From Sphingomonas sp. SUN019 (lineage in GTDB: Bacteria; Pseudomonadota; Alphaproteobacteria; Sphingomonadales; Sphingomonadaceae): DNA of 64,000 bases. Shown one piece after another: positions 42,387 to 52,293 of the stretch. The position numbers and the translations under genes were made by a program. The number at the start of each line of letters is the position of its first letter. The stretch's first letter is position 1. The stretch is taken from positions 1,860,001-1,924,000 of the forward strand of contig NZ_CP096971.1 of the NCBI RefSeq assembly GCF_024758705.1, in the 5' to 3' direction. Under the pieces are notes generated by a model, which saw nothing but the letters and a program-made list of their open reading frames with translations, was not told the origin of the DNA and searched no databases.

Positions 42387-43247
42387 TCAGGGCGATCGCG
42401 CGATCACACGCTGACGAGCATCGATCAGGAATGTCAGATCGGCGCGATCCGGCATTTCCGCGAACATGGCGCGGGTCAACCGCTCATAATGCTGGACGAA
42501 TCGCGCCACTTCGTCAGTCGTCATGCCGCGCCCGGTTCGCGCGCGCAGCTTCGTCTCCTGCGCCTGCCGATTGGCGAGCACCGCGGCAAAATCGGGCGGG
42601 CGGAGCATCACGAGACGGTCGATCTCAGCGAACCAGCGCGCATAGCCTGCCGAAAGCACATCGTTCACATGACCACGCCACCGGCCATCGCGATCCTCTT
42701 CGGCCTCCAATGCGTTGATCGGTTTAGACAAGGCTTCGGCCGGTTGCGGCGACGCGCCGACGCACCAGCCCTCGAACAGGATGACGTCGGCGTCCGCTAT
42801 GATCGCGCGCGGGGTGGCGGCGCGGTCGTCGCGGCTCTTGTCGAAGACCGGGAATTCGACCGTTCTTCCGTCGCCCGTCTTCAGCGCATCCAGCACCGCG
42901 ATACCGGCCGCAACATCGTGCGTTCCCGGCACACCGCGCGTCGCCAGCAACGGATGGATGTCGCGCGCGAGCGCACCCCGTTCGGCGCGCGGAAGATAGA
43001 AATCGTCGAGCGCCAGCGTCACTGCGGTCAGCCCAAGTTCGGGTAGAAGGATTTCGGTCAGGAACGCGCACAGCGTCGTCTTTCCGCTGCCCTGCGCGCC
43101 GTTGATCCCGACCACCAGCGGACGTCCGGCCGCACGCCGCCACGCCGCAATCTCCGCCGCCAGCGGCCGCCACCAACGTGCGACCTGATCGCGGTACTCC
43201 CCGGGCAGCCCCTCGCGCGCGATCAGCACGGTGAGCGCATCGGTCAT
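42387..43247 (-). CDS. Glycerate kinase-like P-loop protein
   Basis: A 286-aa P-loop kinase. Walker A is VVGINGAQGSGKTTLCAF; LDDFYLPRAER and VILFEGWCVG follow, as in the D-glycerate 3-kinase (GLYK/YggB-like) family, where GxNGxQGSGKST is typical. It would phosphorylate D-glycerate to 3-phosphoglycerate. C-terminal LTFLIDARQRV. Distance of 144 bp to mdlC suggests a separate unit. Role in this catabolic region is unclear; a housekeeping gene in an accessory neighbourhood is possible. Confidence 0.8.
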   Translation of the reverse strand: MTDALTVLIAREGLPGEYRDQVARWWRPLAAEIAAWRRAAGRPLVVGINGAQGSGKTTLCAFLTEILLPELGLTAVTLALDDFYLPRAERGALARDIHPLLATRGVPGTHDVAAGIAVLDALKTGDGRTVEFPVFDKSRDDRAATPRAIIADADVILFEGWCVGASPQPAEALSKPINALEAEEDRDGRWRGHVNDVLSAGYARWFAEIDRLVMLRPPDFAAVLANRQAQETKLRARTGRGMTTDEVARFVQHYERLTRAMFAEMPDRADLTFLIDARQRVIARSP

Positions 43248-43513
43248 GCGATACCGTCAGCCGACCGCCGGGCGACAGACCACGGCTCCAGATTCATCCC
43301 CATCGCCTCGCTAGCGTCGCGCTCCCGGGATGCGGCAGCAGGACGGCGTTGTCGAGTGCGGCCAACGCAGGCGACACAACCGGTTCGCCGGCCTTCCGTG
43401 ACGCGCGTCGTTTCCGGTCATCCCAAACGAGATAATGCGTGGCCGGACAGGCCCCCGCGCGCCATGCTTCCGATCATCGGCTAGGCATCGGCAGGCCAGC
43501 CGCCGGAGGGTAT

Positions 43514-44062
43514 ATGGACCGAAACGAAGACGTCATCGGTGCGCTTTACGACCGCGAGATGATCCGTGATTGCCTGTTCCGTTATTGCCGCGGCATCGAC
43601 CGCGCCGACGAAGCGGCGTTGCGATCGGCCTATTGGCCCGACGGCACCGACACGCACGGCCCCTATCAGGGCAGCGCCTCCGGCTTCATCGACTGGGCGA
43701 TGAAGACCCTGCCGTCGATCGAGCGCGGTATCCACCAGATCCACAACATCCTGATCGAACTGCGCGGCGCGCAGGCGGCGGTCGAAACCTATTTCACCGC
43801 GCTGCAGCGGCAGCCGGGCGCGGACGGCGCGATGGCGGACGTGCACATGGCGGGCCGCTATCTCGACCGCTTCGAGAAGCGCGGCGAGGAATGGCGCGTG
43901 GCCGACCGCCTCGTCGTGTTCGACTGGGTCAGCGAGACGCCCGCTGCGCCCGATACGGAGGCGCAGCGGTTCGGGCGGCGGCGGCCGATCGGCGGCCGCT
44001 GGCCCGAGGATCCGGTCTACGGATTGCTCGCCAGCGTTCCGTCCGCGCCACCGGTGAAATGA
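43514..44062 (+). CDS. SnoaL/NTF2-like protein
   Basis: A 182-aa protein with the cone fold of the SnoaL/ring-hydroxylating dioxygenase beta-like family: DREMIRDCLFRYCRGIDRADEA, GTDTHGPYQGSASGFIDWA, then HQIHNILIEL and EEWRVADRLVVFDWV. Members act as small hydratases, isomerases or dehydratases; the conserved Arg/Tyr/Asp/His of the pocket are present. Start 43514 follows GGAGGG. Its 3' end overlaps the convergent acyl-CoA synthetase by 46 bp. Function unknown; such proteins often occur with steroid, aromatic or terpenoid catabolic genes. Confidence 0.8.
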   Translation: MDRNEDVIGALYDREMIRDCLFRYCRGIDRADEAALRSAYWPDGTDTHGPYQGSASGFIDWAMKTLPSIERGIHQIHNILIELRGAQAAVETYFTALQRQPGADGAMADVHMAGRYLDRFEKRGEEWRVADRLVVFDWVSETPAAPDTEAQRFGRRRPIGGRWPEDPVYGLLASVPSAPPVK

Positions 44063-45660
44063 TCCCGGTACTCCTCGCGCAGCTTCGTCTTCAACAGCTT
44101 GCCCGTCCCCGTATGCGGCAGGTCGGCAACGAACAGCACGTCGTCGGGCAGCCACCAGCGCGCGACCTTGTCGGTCAGATGATCCAGAATCTCGCGCGCC
44201 TCGCACGTCGCTCCGGGATGCAGCCGCACCAGCATCAACGGCCGCTCCTGCCAGCGCGGATGCGCGATGCCGATCACCGCGGCCTCGGCCACCTTGACGT
44301 GCGAGGTCGCGGCATTCTCCAGATCGATCGATGAAATCCATTCGCCGCCCGATTTGATGACGTCCTTCGCCCGGTCGGTGAGTTGGAGGAAACCGTCGGC
44401 GTCGATCCGCGCGACGTCGCCGGTATCGAACCAGCCGTCGGCGTCGATCGCCGATCCCGCCTCCGCGCCGAAATAACCGCTCAGCACCCACGGCCCGCGC
44501 ACCTTCAGCAGGCCCGATGCCGCGCCGTCGTGCGCCAAAGCATTCCCCGCCTCGTCCTCGATCCTGAGTTCGATGCCGAACACCGCCCGCCCCTGACGCG
44601 CGCGCAGATCGACCGCTTCCTGCCGCTCAAGATCATCCTGATGCGGAAGCGGACGGCAGACCGTTGCGACCGGACTGGTCTCGCTCATCCCCCACGCCTG
44701 GATCGTCTCGACGCCGAGCAGGTCGCGAAACCGCTCGATCAACGACCGCGGCGTCGCCGCCCCGCCGGTGAACACGCGGTTCAGGCGCAACGCCGCGCGT
44801 TCCTCCGCGCTGCGATCGCGCTCCAGATGATCGCAAAAGCCGAACCAGACGGTCGGCACGCCGAGCGAGAAGGTCGCCGCCTCACCCAGCGCCAGATCGT
44901 ACAGCGACGCCGGATCGAGCGCCGATCCGGGCAGCACCAGCTTCGCGCCGCAAATCGCCGCGGCATAGGGAATGCCCCAGGCGTTGACGTGGAACAACGG
45001 CGTCACGAGCAGCACCGAATCGCGCGCCGCCAGCGCCATCGAATCCGCCGCCAACGCGCTCATCGCGTGCAGCACGGTCGATCGGTGGCTGTACAGCACA
45101 CCTTTCGGATTGCCCGTCGTGCCCGAGGTATAGCACAGCGAACTCGCCGCCTGTTCGTCCAGCTCGGGCCAGTCCTCGACCGGCGCGGCGTCGGCGACCA
45201 GCGCGTCGTAGCTGACGAAACCCGCCGCATCCCCGCCCAGCACGATCACGTGGCGCACGCGCGGCAGGTGCGGCAGCAACGGCTCGACGATCGGCAGCAG
45301 ATCGGGGTCGACGCACAGCACCTCCGCGCCGCCGTGATCGACGATGTAGCGGATCTGTTCGGGAAACAGCCGCGGGTTGACGGTGTGCAGCACCATGCCC
45401 GCCGCGCTGACGCCGTAATACAGCTCGAGGTGCGGCAGGCGATTCCACGCGAGCGTCACGACCCGGTCGCCCTGCTTCACCCCCAGCCCGGCGAGCGCCG
45501 CGGCGACGCACCGTGCGCGCCGTTCGACCGTGCCCCAGTTCGACCGCACGATCCGGCCGTCGAAGGTTCGCGACACGATCTCGCGCCGCGGATGGTTGGT
45601 CGCGGCGTGGCGGATGATCGCGCCGATCGTCAACTGCCGCGTCTGCATCAGGCCGTGCAT
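44017..45660 (-). CDS. AMP-forming acyl-CoA synthetase
   Basis: A 547-aa adenylate-forming enzyme of the long-chain/medium-chain fatty-acid type. The P-loop is [35 protein letters not shown] and [15 protein letters not shown] are the A5-A10 core motifs; [12 protein letters not shown] carries the C-terminal catalytic Lys. It activates a carboxylic acid to its CoA thioester. Divergent from two acyl-CoA dehydrogenase genes at 45842, which would act on the product. Resembles FadD-like ligases more than benzoate-CoA ligases; aliphatic side chain of an aromatic or a cyclic terpenoid acid is possible. Confidence 0.88.
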   Translation of the reverse strand: MHGLMQTRQLTIGAIIRHAATNHPRREIVSRTFDGRIVRSNWGTVERRARCVAAALAGLGVKQGDRVVTLAWNRLPHLELYYGVSAAGMVLHTVNPRLFPEQIRYIVDHGGAEVLCVDPDLLPIVEPLLPHLPRVRHVIVLGGDAAGFVSYDALVADAAPVEDWPELDEQAASSLCYTSGTTGNPKGVLYSHRSTVLHAMSALAADSMALAARDSVLLVTPLFHVNAWGIPYAAAICGAKLVLPGSALDPASLYDLALGEAATFSLGVPTVWFGFCDHLERDRSAEERAALRLNRVFTGGAATPRSLIERFRDLLGVETIQAWGMSETSPVATVCRPLPHQDDLERQEAVDLRARQGRAVFGIELRIEDEAGNALAHDGAASGLLKVRGPWVLSGYFGAEAGSAIDADGWFDTGDVARIDADGFLQLTDRAKDVIKSGGEWISSIDLENAATSHVKVAEAAVIGIAHPRWQERPLMLVRLHPGATCEAREILDHLTDKVARWWLPDDVLFVADLPHTGTGKLLKTKLREEYRDHFTGGADGTLASNP

Positions 45661-45841
45661 CGCCTGTCTCTCCGTATCCGCTGTTTATCGCAAAGGATCG
45701 GCGCGGGCGACGTTGCTGCGAAGTCCCCCGGCCTCGCCGCGCCGCTTATCGCCACCATGATTTTCCGCGACGCCACGCCCGCGGACGCCCTTCGCCGCGC
45801 GAAGACGGCTATCACCAGGCAAAGACACAGGAGAGCGCCCG

Positions 45842-47035
45842 ATGGATCTGGACCTCGCTCCGGCGGATTTGTCCTTTCGCGACGAGGTGCGCGCCTTCTT
45901 CGCCGACAGCATCCCGGATGAATGGAAGACGACGGTGCGCGCCGGGCTGCGCCTGCCCGCGGACACGCTGACCGCCTATCAGCGGCGGCTGGCGGCGCGC
46001 GGCTGGGGCGCGCCGACCTGGCCGGTCGAATATGGCGGCACCGGCTGGACCCCGACCCAGCTCCACATTTTCTGGTCGGAGGCGTCGGCCGCCGATGCAC
46101 CCGCGCAATATCATCAGGGGCTGGAACTGATCGGCCCGATCATCTTCACCTATGGCAGCCAGGCGCAGAAGGATTTCTACCTGCCGCGGATCATCAGCGG
46201 CGAAGATTGGTGGTGCCAGGGCTATTCGGAGCCGGGCGCAGGATCGGACCTCGCCGCGCTACGCACCCGGGCGGAGCGCGACGGCGGCGATTACGTGCTG
46301 AACGGGCAGAAGATGTGGACCAGCTACGCCCATGTCTCGACCCGCATGTTCGTGCTGGCGCGCACGTCGGTGGAGGCGAAACGGCAGGCGGGGATTTCGC
46401 TGATCCTGGTCGACATGGACACGCCGGGCCTGCGCATCCGCCCGATCCACACGCTTGACGAAAAGCACCACACCAACGAGGTGTTCCTGGACGACGTCCG
46501 CGTCCCCGCCGCCAATCTGGTCGGCGAGGAGGGGATGGGCTGGAATTACGGCAAGGTGCTGCTCGACCGCGAACGGATGGTGGCGGCCGCCACCGCGATG
46601 TTCCTGCCGCAAACGCTGCGTGCGGTGCGCGCGGCGGCGAAGCGGCGGCGGGTCGGGGCTGCGACCCTGTTCGATCAGCCCGGCTTTCGCGGCAAGCTGG
46701 CGCAGCTCGAGATCGAATCGCTGGCGTTGCAGGCGATGGTGATGCGGCTGGTCGCCGATGCCGCGGCGGGCATGGATTCCGGCCCGCGCGGATCGATGGT
46801 CAAGCTGCGCTGGTCCGAACTGATCCAGCAGTCGACGGCGCTCTGGGTGGAGGCGCTGGGGTCCGCCGCGCAGCATTACGAGGCGCTGGACGCCAAGGGA
46901 GAAGGGAGCGGGGACACGCCCCCCGACATGCCGCTCGCGCTGCAGGGCGCGCTCTATTCCCGCGTGACCTCGATCTACGGCGGATCGAGCGAGATTCAAC
47001 GCAACATCATCGCGCGCCGCGCGCTCGGGCTCTGA
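45842..47035 (+). CDS. Acyl-CoA dehydrogenase (subunit 1 of a probable pair)
   Basis: A 397-aa FAD-dependent acyl-CoA dehydrogenase. Typical segments: GWGAPTWPVEYGGTGW, CQGYSEPGAGSDLAAL, NGQKMWTSYAHV and the C-terminal YGGSSEIQRNIIARRALG. Length and layout match the larger chain of heteromeric dehydrogenases of steroid/pimeloyl-CoA type, where two different subunits share the FAD sites. Followed 11 bp later by a second, shorter dehydrogenase. The catalytic base is not obvious in this chain, which is usual for such pairs. Likely a short- or branched-chain acyl-CoA substrate. Confidence 0.88.
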   Translation: MDLDLAPADLSFRDEVRAFFADSIPDEWKTTVRAGLRLPADTLTAYQRRLAARGWGAPTWPVEYGGTGWTPTQLHIFWSEASAADAPAQYHQGLELIGPIIFTYGSQAQKDFYLPRIISGEDWWCQGYSEPGAGSDLAALRTRAERDGGDYVLNGQKMWTSYAHVSTRMFVLARTSVEAKRQAGISLILVDMDTPGLRIRPIHTLDEKHHTNEVFLDDVRVPAANLVGEEGMGWNYGKVLLDRERMVAAATAMFLPQTLRAVRAAAKRRRVGAATLFDQPGFRGKLAQLEIESLALQAMVMRLVADAAAGMDSGPRGSMVKLRWSELIQQSTALWVEALGSAAQHYEALDAKGEGSGDTPPDMPLALQGALYSRVTSIYGGSSEIQRNIIARRALGL

Positions 47036-47046
47036 AGGAAACGACG

Positions 47047-48153
47047 ATGGAGTTCGCGTACAGCGACGAGCAGCAGATGCTGCGCGACAGCGCCGACCGG
47101 TTCGGCGATCAGCATATGGGCGCGGCCGACCGGCTGGCGCGGCTGGCCGAAGGACTGGAGGGTTCGCGCCGCCGCTGGAGCGAGATGGCCGCGCTCGGCT
47201 GGCTGATGCTGCCGATCGCGGAAGGCGACGGCGGCCTCGGCGGTGGTCCGGTCGAGGTGATGGCGATCATGGAGGGGTTCGGCCGCCACCTGATGATCGA
47301 ACCCTATGTCACCTGCTGCGTCCTGACCCCCGCATTGCTGCACGGCGGCGGCGCGCTGGCGGACGAATTGCTTCCTAAGATCGGCACGGGCGAAATCCGC
47401 GTCGCGACCGCGCTGTTCGAGGACGACGGCTATGCCGTGTTCGGCGTCGCCACCCGCGCCGACGACGGCGCGCGGCTGACGGGCGTGAAGACGCATGTCG
47501 AGGATGGCGCCGACGCCGACTGGTTCGTCGTTTCCGCGCGCACCGCCGGCGATCATGGCGATCGCACGGGGATCAGCCTGTTCCTGGTTCCCGCCGATGC
47601 CGAAGGGCTGACGGTTCGGCGCTACCGGTCGAGCGACGGCCACCGCCATTGCAGCCTGACGCTCGACAACGTCCCCGCCACCTTGCTGGGAGAACGCGAT
47701 ACCGCCGCGCCACGCATCGCCGCCGCCGCCGACCGCGCGATCGTCGCGCATCTGGCGGAAGCAGTCGGATCGATGGAGGCCGCGACCGCCGCGACGCTCG
47801 ACTACGTTCGCACGCGCCAGCAGTTCGGCGTCGCGATCGGCACCTTCCAGGTCATCCAGCACAAACTGGTCGACATGAGCATCGCCTGTGAAGAGGCGCG
47901 CGCGATCACCAGCGTCGCCGCGCGCAGCCTGATGAGCGACACCCCCGACCGCGCGCTGATCGCCGCGGCGCGGGTGCGCGTCTCGCAATGCGGCGTGGTG
48001 GTAACGCAGGCCGCGGTCCAGCTGCACGGCGGCGTCGGCACCAGCGACGAGCTGGTCGTCAGCCATCATCTGCGCCGCCAGATGATGCTCGACCTGATCC
48101 TGGGCGACCGCGACTATCACCGCGGCCGCTTCATCATGCTGTCGGATCGTTAG
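47047..48153 (+). CDS. Acyl-CoA dehydrogenase (subunit 2 of a probable pair)
   Basis: A 368-aa second dehydrogenase, more diverged: MEFAYSDEQQMLRDSADRFG, GWLMLPIAEGDGGLGG, and near the end LHGGVGTSDELVVSHHLRR, where the usual Glu/Arg pattern is modified. It starts 11 bp after the first and has an AAGGAAACG site. Together with its partner it resembles alpha2beta2 dehydrogenases of cholesterol side-chain and dicarboxylate degradation. Function: alpha,beta-desaturation of an acyl-CoA made by a nearby synthetase. Confidence 0.86.
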   Translation: MEFAYSDEQQMLRDSADRFGDQHMGAADRLARLAEGLEGSRRRWSEMAALGWLMLPIAEGDGGLGGGPVEVMAIMEGFGRHLMIEPYVTCCVLTPALLHGGGALADELLPKIGTGEIRVATALFEDDGYAVFGVATRADDGARLTGVKTHVEDGADADWFVVSARTAGDHGDRTGISLFLVPADAEGLTVRRYRSSDGHRHCSLTLDNVPATLLGERDTAAPRIAAAADRAIVAHLAEAVGSMEAATAATLDYVRTRQQFGVAIGTFQVIQHKLVDMSIACEEARAITSVAARSLMSDTPDRALIAAARVRVSQCGVVVTQAAVQLHGGVGTSDELVVSHHLRRQMMLDLILGDRDYHRGRFIMLSDR

Positions 48154-48172
48154 AATCGATCGGCATCCAGCA

Positions 48173-48196
48173 ATCCTCCCCTGCAAGGGGAGGATC
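48173..48196. repeat. Short hairpin of the intergenic repeat family
   Basis: ATCCTCCCC-TGCAA-GGGGAGGAT, a single arm of the larger element, forming a perfect 9-bp hairpin between two convergent genes. It would terminate or protect both transcripts. Confidence 0.8.
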
Positions 48197-48209
48197 ACCG
48201 AACTGATTG

Positions 48210-49547
48210 TCAATTCGACATTGCCCGCCGCTCGTCTTCGCCAATCCGGCGACCGGCGAGCCAGAACAGCGCCGAACCCAGCGCCAGCGGCGCCACCACC
48301 AGCGCCATCGCCACGCGCAGCCCCATCTCCGCGCCCAAAGTCGGCGCGAGCAGGTCGCTGGCCACGCCGACGAACAGCGGCCCCAGCGCAAGGCCGATCG
48401 CATTGACGATGAACAACTGCACCGCCGACGCCATCGCGCGGATCGACGGATGAACCAGCGTCTGCACCGCCGCGAACACCGACCCGTAGTTCAGCGCATG
48501 GACGAAGATCGCCAGGCCCAGCAGCACGAACGACCAGCCGATCGTCCCGGCCAGCGCCGCGCCTGCGAACAGCGGCGCGGCGATGACGAGGGCGACCGAT
48601 GGCACGCGCGTGTAACCGGCGATTCCCCCTCGCCCCGCGCGATCCGCGAGCAGGCCGCCGACCAGGGTTCCCGCCATGCCGACCACGCCCACCATCAGCC
48701 CGAGCGCTAGGCCGAGCGCAACGCTGGGCGCGACCCCGAACGTCGCGGCAAGCGACGCCAGCCCGGACGTGTGGGTGCGCATATACAGCGCGCCGAAAAA
48801 GGCGGCCTGGCCGAAATAGCCGAACCCGCCCATCGCGGTGCCGAACGACACCAGCCAGAAACTCGGCAGCCGCCGCAGCGTGGCGATCACCGCACGGAGC
48901 GGCAGTTGCCTGGCCGGCGTCGCAACGGCCTCCCGGCGCCGTGGTTCGGGAATCGAGAACCACACGATGATCGCCAGCACCACGCCCGGCAATCCCGCGA
49001 TCAGGAACGCGGCGCGCCATCCGAGCGTCGCCAGCAGCACGCCGCCCAATATCAGGCCCGCGAGCGAACCCACGGGCGTCCCGAGCGAATAGAGCGACAG
49101 CGCCCATGCGCGCTGTTCGCGCGGCACGAAATCGGTGATCAGGCTGTGCGCCGCTGGCGTGCATCCGGCCTCGCCGACACCGACGCCGGTGCGCGCCAGC
49201 AGCAGTTCGCCGAAATTTCGCGCAAGGCCGCACAAGGCGGTGAAGACGCTCCAGATCGTGAGCGACACCGCGATCATCGCCACCCGGTTGCCGCGGTCGG
49301 CGACGCGCGCCAGCGGGATGCCCAACAACGTGTAGAACAACGCGAAGGCGAGACCGCTGATCGCGCCGATCTGACCATCCGACAGCGACAGGTCGCGCTT
49401 CATCGGCTCGACCAGGATCGTCACGATCTGCCGGTCGAGCATGTTGAAGGCATAAACGATCATCAGCAGGAACAGCACGCCATAGGGCAGCGGCGACACG
49501 TCCGGCTTTTCGGCCGGAACGGATAGATTGAGGGTTCGATCGGTCAT
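48210..49547 (-). CDS. MFS transporter
   Basis: A 445-aa transporter with 12 predicted helices. MIVYAFNMLDRQIVTILV opens helix 1; PLARVADRGNRVAMIAVS is the loop 2-3 motif; helix 4-5 carries GVGEAGCTPAAHSLI (the VGEA motif of the spinster-like/ACS-related carriers common in sphingomonads). Start 49547 fits the first hydrophobic segment; an in-frame ATG at 49625 is not needed. Divergent from an IclR-type regulator with a perfect palindrome between them. Substrate unknown; uptake of an acid or ketone degraded by the following genes is plausible. Confidence 0.87.
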   Translation of the reverse strand: MTDRTLNLSVPAEKPDVSPLPYGVLFLLMIVYAFNMLDRQIVTILVEPMKRDLSLSDGQIGAISGLAFALFYTLLGIPLARVADRGNRVAMIAVSLTIWSVFTALCGLARNFGELLLARTGVGVGEAGCTPAAHSLITDFVPREQRAWALSLYSLGTPVGSLAGLILGGVLLATLGWRAAFLIAGLPGVVLAIIVWFSIPEPRRREAVATPARQLPLRAVIATLRRLPSFWLVSFGTAMGGFGYFGQAAFFGALYMRTHTSGLASLAATFGVAPSVALGLALGLMVGVVGMAGTLVGGLLADRAGRGGIAGYTRVPSVALVIAAPLFAGAALAGTIGWSFVLLGLAIFVHALNYGSVFAAVQTLVHPSIRAMASAVQLFIVNAIGLALGPLFVGVASDLLAPTLGAEMGLRVAMALVVAPLALGSALFWLAGRRIGEDERRAMSN

Positions 49548-49684
49548 GCGCCGCTCCGCTGTGCACGCGGGATCGGCGCGTGCGATGGAGGACGTTAATG
49601 CCGCGCGCCCATAGCGCATCCGCACCGCCGACCCGGTCGCACTTATCCCGCATGGGATTCGATGCGGGCGCGCGTGACCGCGTC

Positions 49685-49698
49685 ATCACATATGTGAT
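49685..49698. promoter_or_regulatory. Perfect palindrome between MFS and IclR-type genes
   Basis: ATCACATATGTGAT, 14 bp, fully self-complementary. It lies 138 bp from the MFS start and 130 bp from the regulator start, so it could serve either promoter. Confidence 0.55.
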
Positions 49699-49827
49699 AT
49701 CGGATGGCTGTGCGGCGGAATGGCGATCGGACACACCTTCGCGTGGCATGTTGATCTTCCCGCGACTGTCCGAACAGCCGGAACCGAACCGCTAGACTGG
49801 CCACAGACGCCAAGAGGGACGGAGAGG

Positions 49828-50649
49828 ATGAAGAGAAGGCCCGTCAAGTCGGCATCGCGCACCTTCGAAGTGCTCGAACTGTTCCGCGATCGCCGCAAGC
49901 CGCTCAGGCTCAACGAAATCTATCCCGCGCTCGGCTATCCCCAGTCGAGCACGACCAACCTGTTGAAATGCATGGTGATCGACGGGTATCTCAACTACAA
50001 TCGCACGTCGCGCACCTATCTGCCGACGCTGCAGGTCGCGTCGCTCGGCAGCTGGCTCTACGGCCATATCGCGTCGGGCAACGGCTATACCTGGCTGATC
50101 GACGAGCTTTTCCGGCTGAGCGACGAGACCGTCGTGCTGGTCACGCAGAACGACCTGTTCATCCAATATATGATGATGCGGGTGCCCGATCACCCGCACA
50201 AACGGCCGCCGTCGCCCGGCGACATGCGGCTGATGCTCGATGCGACCTCTGGCATGGCGCTGATGAGCCAGATGCGCGACCGCGAGATCGACAAGATCTA
50301 TCGCTATTCCAATTATTACGAGCTCAACACCGATCCGCGCATGACCTTCGACGAGGTGATGCAGCGCATCCGCTGGATCAGGCATACCGGCTATTGCTAC
50401 TGGCCCGAACATCCGGTGCCGGGCATCGCATCGATGGCGATGCCGCTGGGGCAGAGCGTCCACGGCATCCCGCTGGTGATCGGGATCGGCGGCACGACCG
50501 AGCGCCTGTCGCCGCGCCGCGCCGAACTGGTCGATCTCATGCGCAGCAAGATCGCCGAATATCATGAGCGGTTTCCGCAGGGCGAGGCGCTGCCCGACGG
50601 CGACGCCGACACCAACGAATTCGAGGGCTATCTCGCCGCCGCCGAGTGA
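49828..50649 (+). CDS. IclR-family transcriptional regulator
   Basis: A 273-aa regulator. The N-terminal winged HTH begins SASRTFEVLELFRDRRKPLRL and LGYPQSSTTNLLKCMV (recognition helix); the C-terminal effector domain has MALMSQMRDREIDKIY and GIASMAMPLG. IclR proteins bind palindromes and respond to small acids, often aromatic. ATG 49828 follows GAGGGACGGAGAGG. It faces the MFS gene and precedes the SMP-30, SDR and TBDR genes, and is probably the local regulator. Confidence 0.88.
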   Translation: MKRRPVKSASRTFEVLELFRDRRKPLRLNEIYPALGYPQSSTTNLLKCMVIDGYLNYNRTSRTYLPTLQVASLGSWLYGHIASGNGYTWLIDELFRLSDETVVLVTQNDLFIQYMMMRVPDHPHKRPPSPGDMRLMLDATSGMALMSQMRDREIDKIYRYSNYYELNTDPRMTFDEVMQRIRWIRHTGYCYWPEHPVPGIASMAMPLGQSVHGIPLVIGIGGTTERLSPRRAELVDLMRSKIAEYHERFPQGEALPDGDADTNEFEGYLAAAE

Positions 50650-50683
50650 CGCGGCCGGCTCCTCCCACCTTCAAGGAAACTTC

Positions 50684-51550
50684 ATGCCGGTCACGGTCGA
50701 TCTGTTGCCCGCCGCGCCCGCGGCGCTGGGCGAAAGTCCGCTATGGGATCATCGCCACGGCCGATTGTGGTGGGTGGATGCGATCGCGGGCCTATTGCGG
50801 TCGACCGACGCCGAGGGACTTGGGGCCCGCGAATGGCGGTTCGAACAATCGCTCGGCAGCGTCGGGCTGGCGAGCGACGGCCTGATCCTGGCGCTGGCCG
50901 ACGGCTTCCATCGCTTCGATCCCGGCAGCGGCGCGACCCGGCCGGTCGCACGGCCGGCGATGCAGCCCGACACGCGCCTGAACGACGGCAAGGCCGACCG
51001 CCACGGCCGCTTCCTCGCCGCATCGATGCGCTTGGGCGACGAAGGCGCGCCGGGCAGCCTGTTCCGGCTCGATGCCGACGGGCAGATCGCGGCGCTGGAG
51101 CACGGCATCGCGATCGGCAACGCCTTGTGCTTCTCGCCCGCTGGGGATGCGCTGCATTTCGCCGACAGCATGGACGGGATGTTGCGCCGCTACGCCTACG
51201 ATGCAGAGACCGGCGCGATCGGCGCGCGCGCGAACATCGCCGATTGCCGCGACCAGGGCTCCGGTCCCGACGGCGCGACGGTCGATGCCGAAGGACGGAT
51301 CTGGGTCGCGCTGGTGCTGGCGCAGGCCATCGCCTGCTACACGCCCGACGGCGCGCTGATCCGCACGATCCCGGTGCCGGTGCCCTACCCGTCCTGCCCG
51401 GCGTTCGGCGGCGCGGACCTCGGCACGCTCTACGTCACGACGATCGCCAATTCGGGCCACCGGCTGGTCGCCGACCATCCCGACGCCGGTCGCGTGATCG
51501 CGATCAACGGCCTGGATGCGGTCGGCATCGGCGAGGGCGTCTATCGCTAG
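50684..51550 (+). CDS. SMP-30/gluconolactonase-like lactonase
   Basis: A 288-aa six-bladed beta-propeller of the SMP-30/gluconolactonase/LRE-like family. GESPLWDHRHGRLWWVDAIAG gives the metal-binding Glu; RLNDGKADRHGRFLA has the conserved Asn/Asp; GNALCFSP and YVTTIA are blade motifs. Calcium- or zinc-dependent hydrolysis of a lactone is the family role. It lies 34 bp after the regulator with AAGGA upstream, and overlaps the convergent SDR by 4 bp. With the BVMO-like gene nearby it could open a lactone produced from a cyclic ketone. Confidence 0.85.
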   Translation: MPVTVDLLPAAPAALGESPLWDHRHGRLWWVDAIAGLLRSTDAEGLGAREWRFEQSLGSVGLASDGLILALADGFHRFDPGSGATRPVARPAMQPDTRLNDGKADRHGRFLAASMRLGDEGAPGSLFRLDADGQIAALEHGIAIGNALCFSPAGDALHFADSMDGMLRRYAYDAETGAIGARANIADCRDQGSGPDGATVDAEGRIWVALVLAQAIACYTPDGALIRTIPVPVPYPSCPAFGGADLGTLYVTTIANSGHRLVADHPDAGRVIAINGLDAVGIGEGVYR

Positions 51551-52293
51551 CGCAGCGCGATCGAGATGCCGCCGTCGACCAGCAGCGACTGGCCGGTGAT
51601 GAAGCCCGATCGCGCGCCGTCGGCGAGGAACAGCACCGCTTCGGCGATATCCGCCGTTTCGCCCAGCCGGCCGAGCGGCGTGCTGGCGACGCGCGCCGCG
51701 AACGTCGCGTCGTCCAGCATCGCGCGAACGCCCTCGGTCGCCACGGTCGAGGGCGCGACCGCATTCACCCGGATGCGCTGCGGGGCCAGTTCGATCGCGC
51801 TCGCGCGGGTCATGCCCTCGACCGCCGCCTTCACCCCGCAATAGACCATCGCGTTCGGCAGCCCGAGCGTCGCGGAAACCGACGCGATGTTGACGATCGC
51901 CCCGCCCCGCCCCTGCATCTGCGCCGCCGCCGCCTGCGTGCCCCACACGATCGCCGCGACGCCGACGCCGAGCATCCGGTCGACCGTCTCCTGATCGATC
52001 TCGGGGATCGGCGCATAGCGCGTCCACATCGCATTGTTGACGACGATATCGAGCGGGCCGAGCGCCGTCGCCGCCTCGGCGAACGCGGCGTGCAGCGCAT
52101 CGCGATCCGCCACGTCGCAGCCGAGCGCGATCGCCCGGCCGCCCGCGTCCTCGATCTCACGCACAGCCTCCGCCGACCACTGCGCCTTGCGATCGAGCAA
52201 CGCGACCGCCGCTCCTTCAGCGGCGAACCGGCGGGCGATCTCGCGTCCCAGCCCGCGCGAAGCGCCGGTGACGAGCGCGACGCGGCCCCGCAT
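51547..52293 (-). CDS. SDR family oxidoreductase
   Basis: A 248-aa SDR: TGASRGLGREIARRFA, active-site YCGVK, NNAMWTRYAP in place of NNAG, and C-terminal FITGQSLLVDGGI. Start overlaps the TBDR stop by one base, so it is co-transcribed with the receptor (TBDR then SDR). The NNAM loop is a small change from the family. Substrate unknown. Confidence 0.87.
   Translation of the reverse strand: MRGRVALVTGASRGLGREIARRFAAEGAAVALLDRKAQWSAEAVREIEDAGGRAIALGCDVADRDALHAAFAEAATALGPLDIVVNNAMWTRYAPIPEIDQETVDRMLGVGVAAIVWGTQAAAAQMQGRGGAIVNIASVSATLGLPNAMVYCGVKAAVEGMTRASAIELAPQRIRVNAVAPSTVATEGVRAMLDDATFAARVASTPLGRLGETADIAEAVLFLADGARSGFITGQSLLVDGGISIALR

Noticed and set aside
40416..43046. A long plus-strand frame spanning the start of the TBDR, mdlC and the kinase-like gene
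   Set aside because: It crosses several well-supported minus-strand genes and has no recognisable domain.
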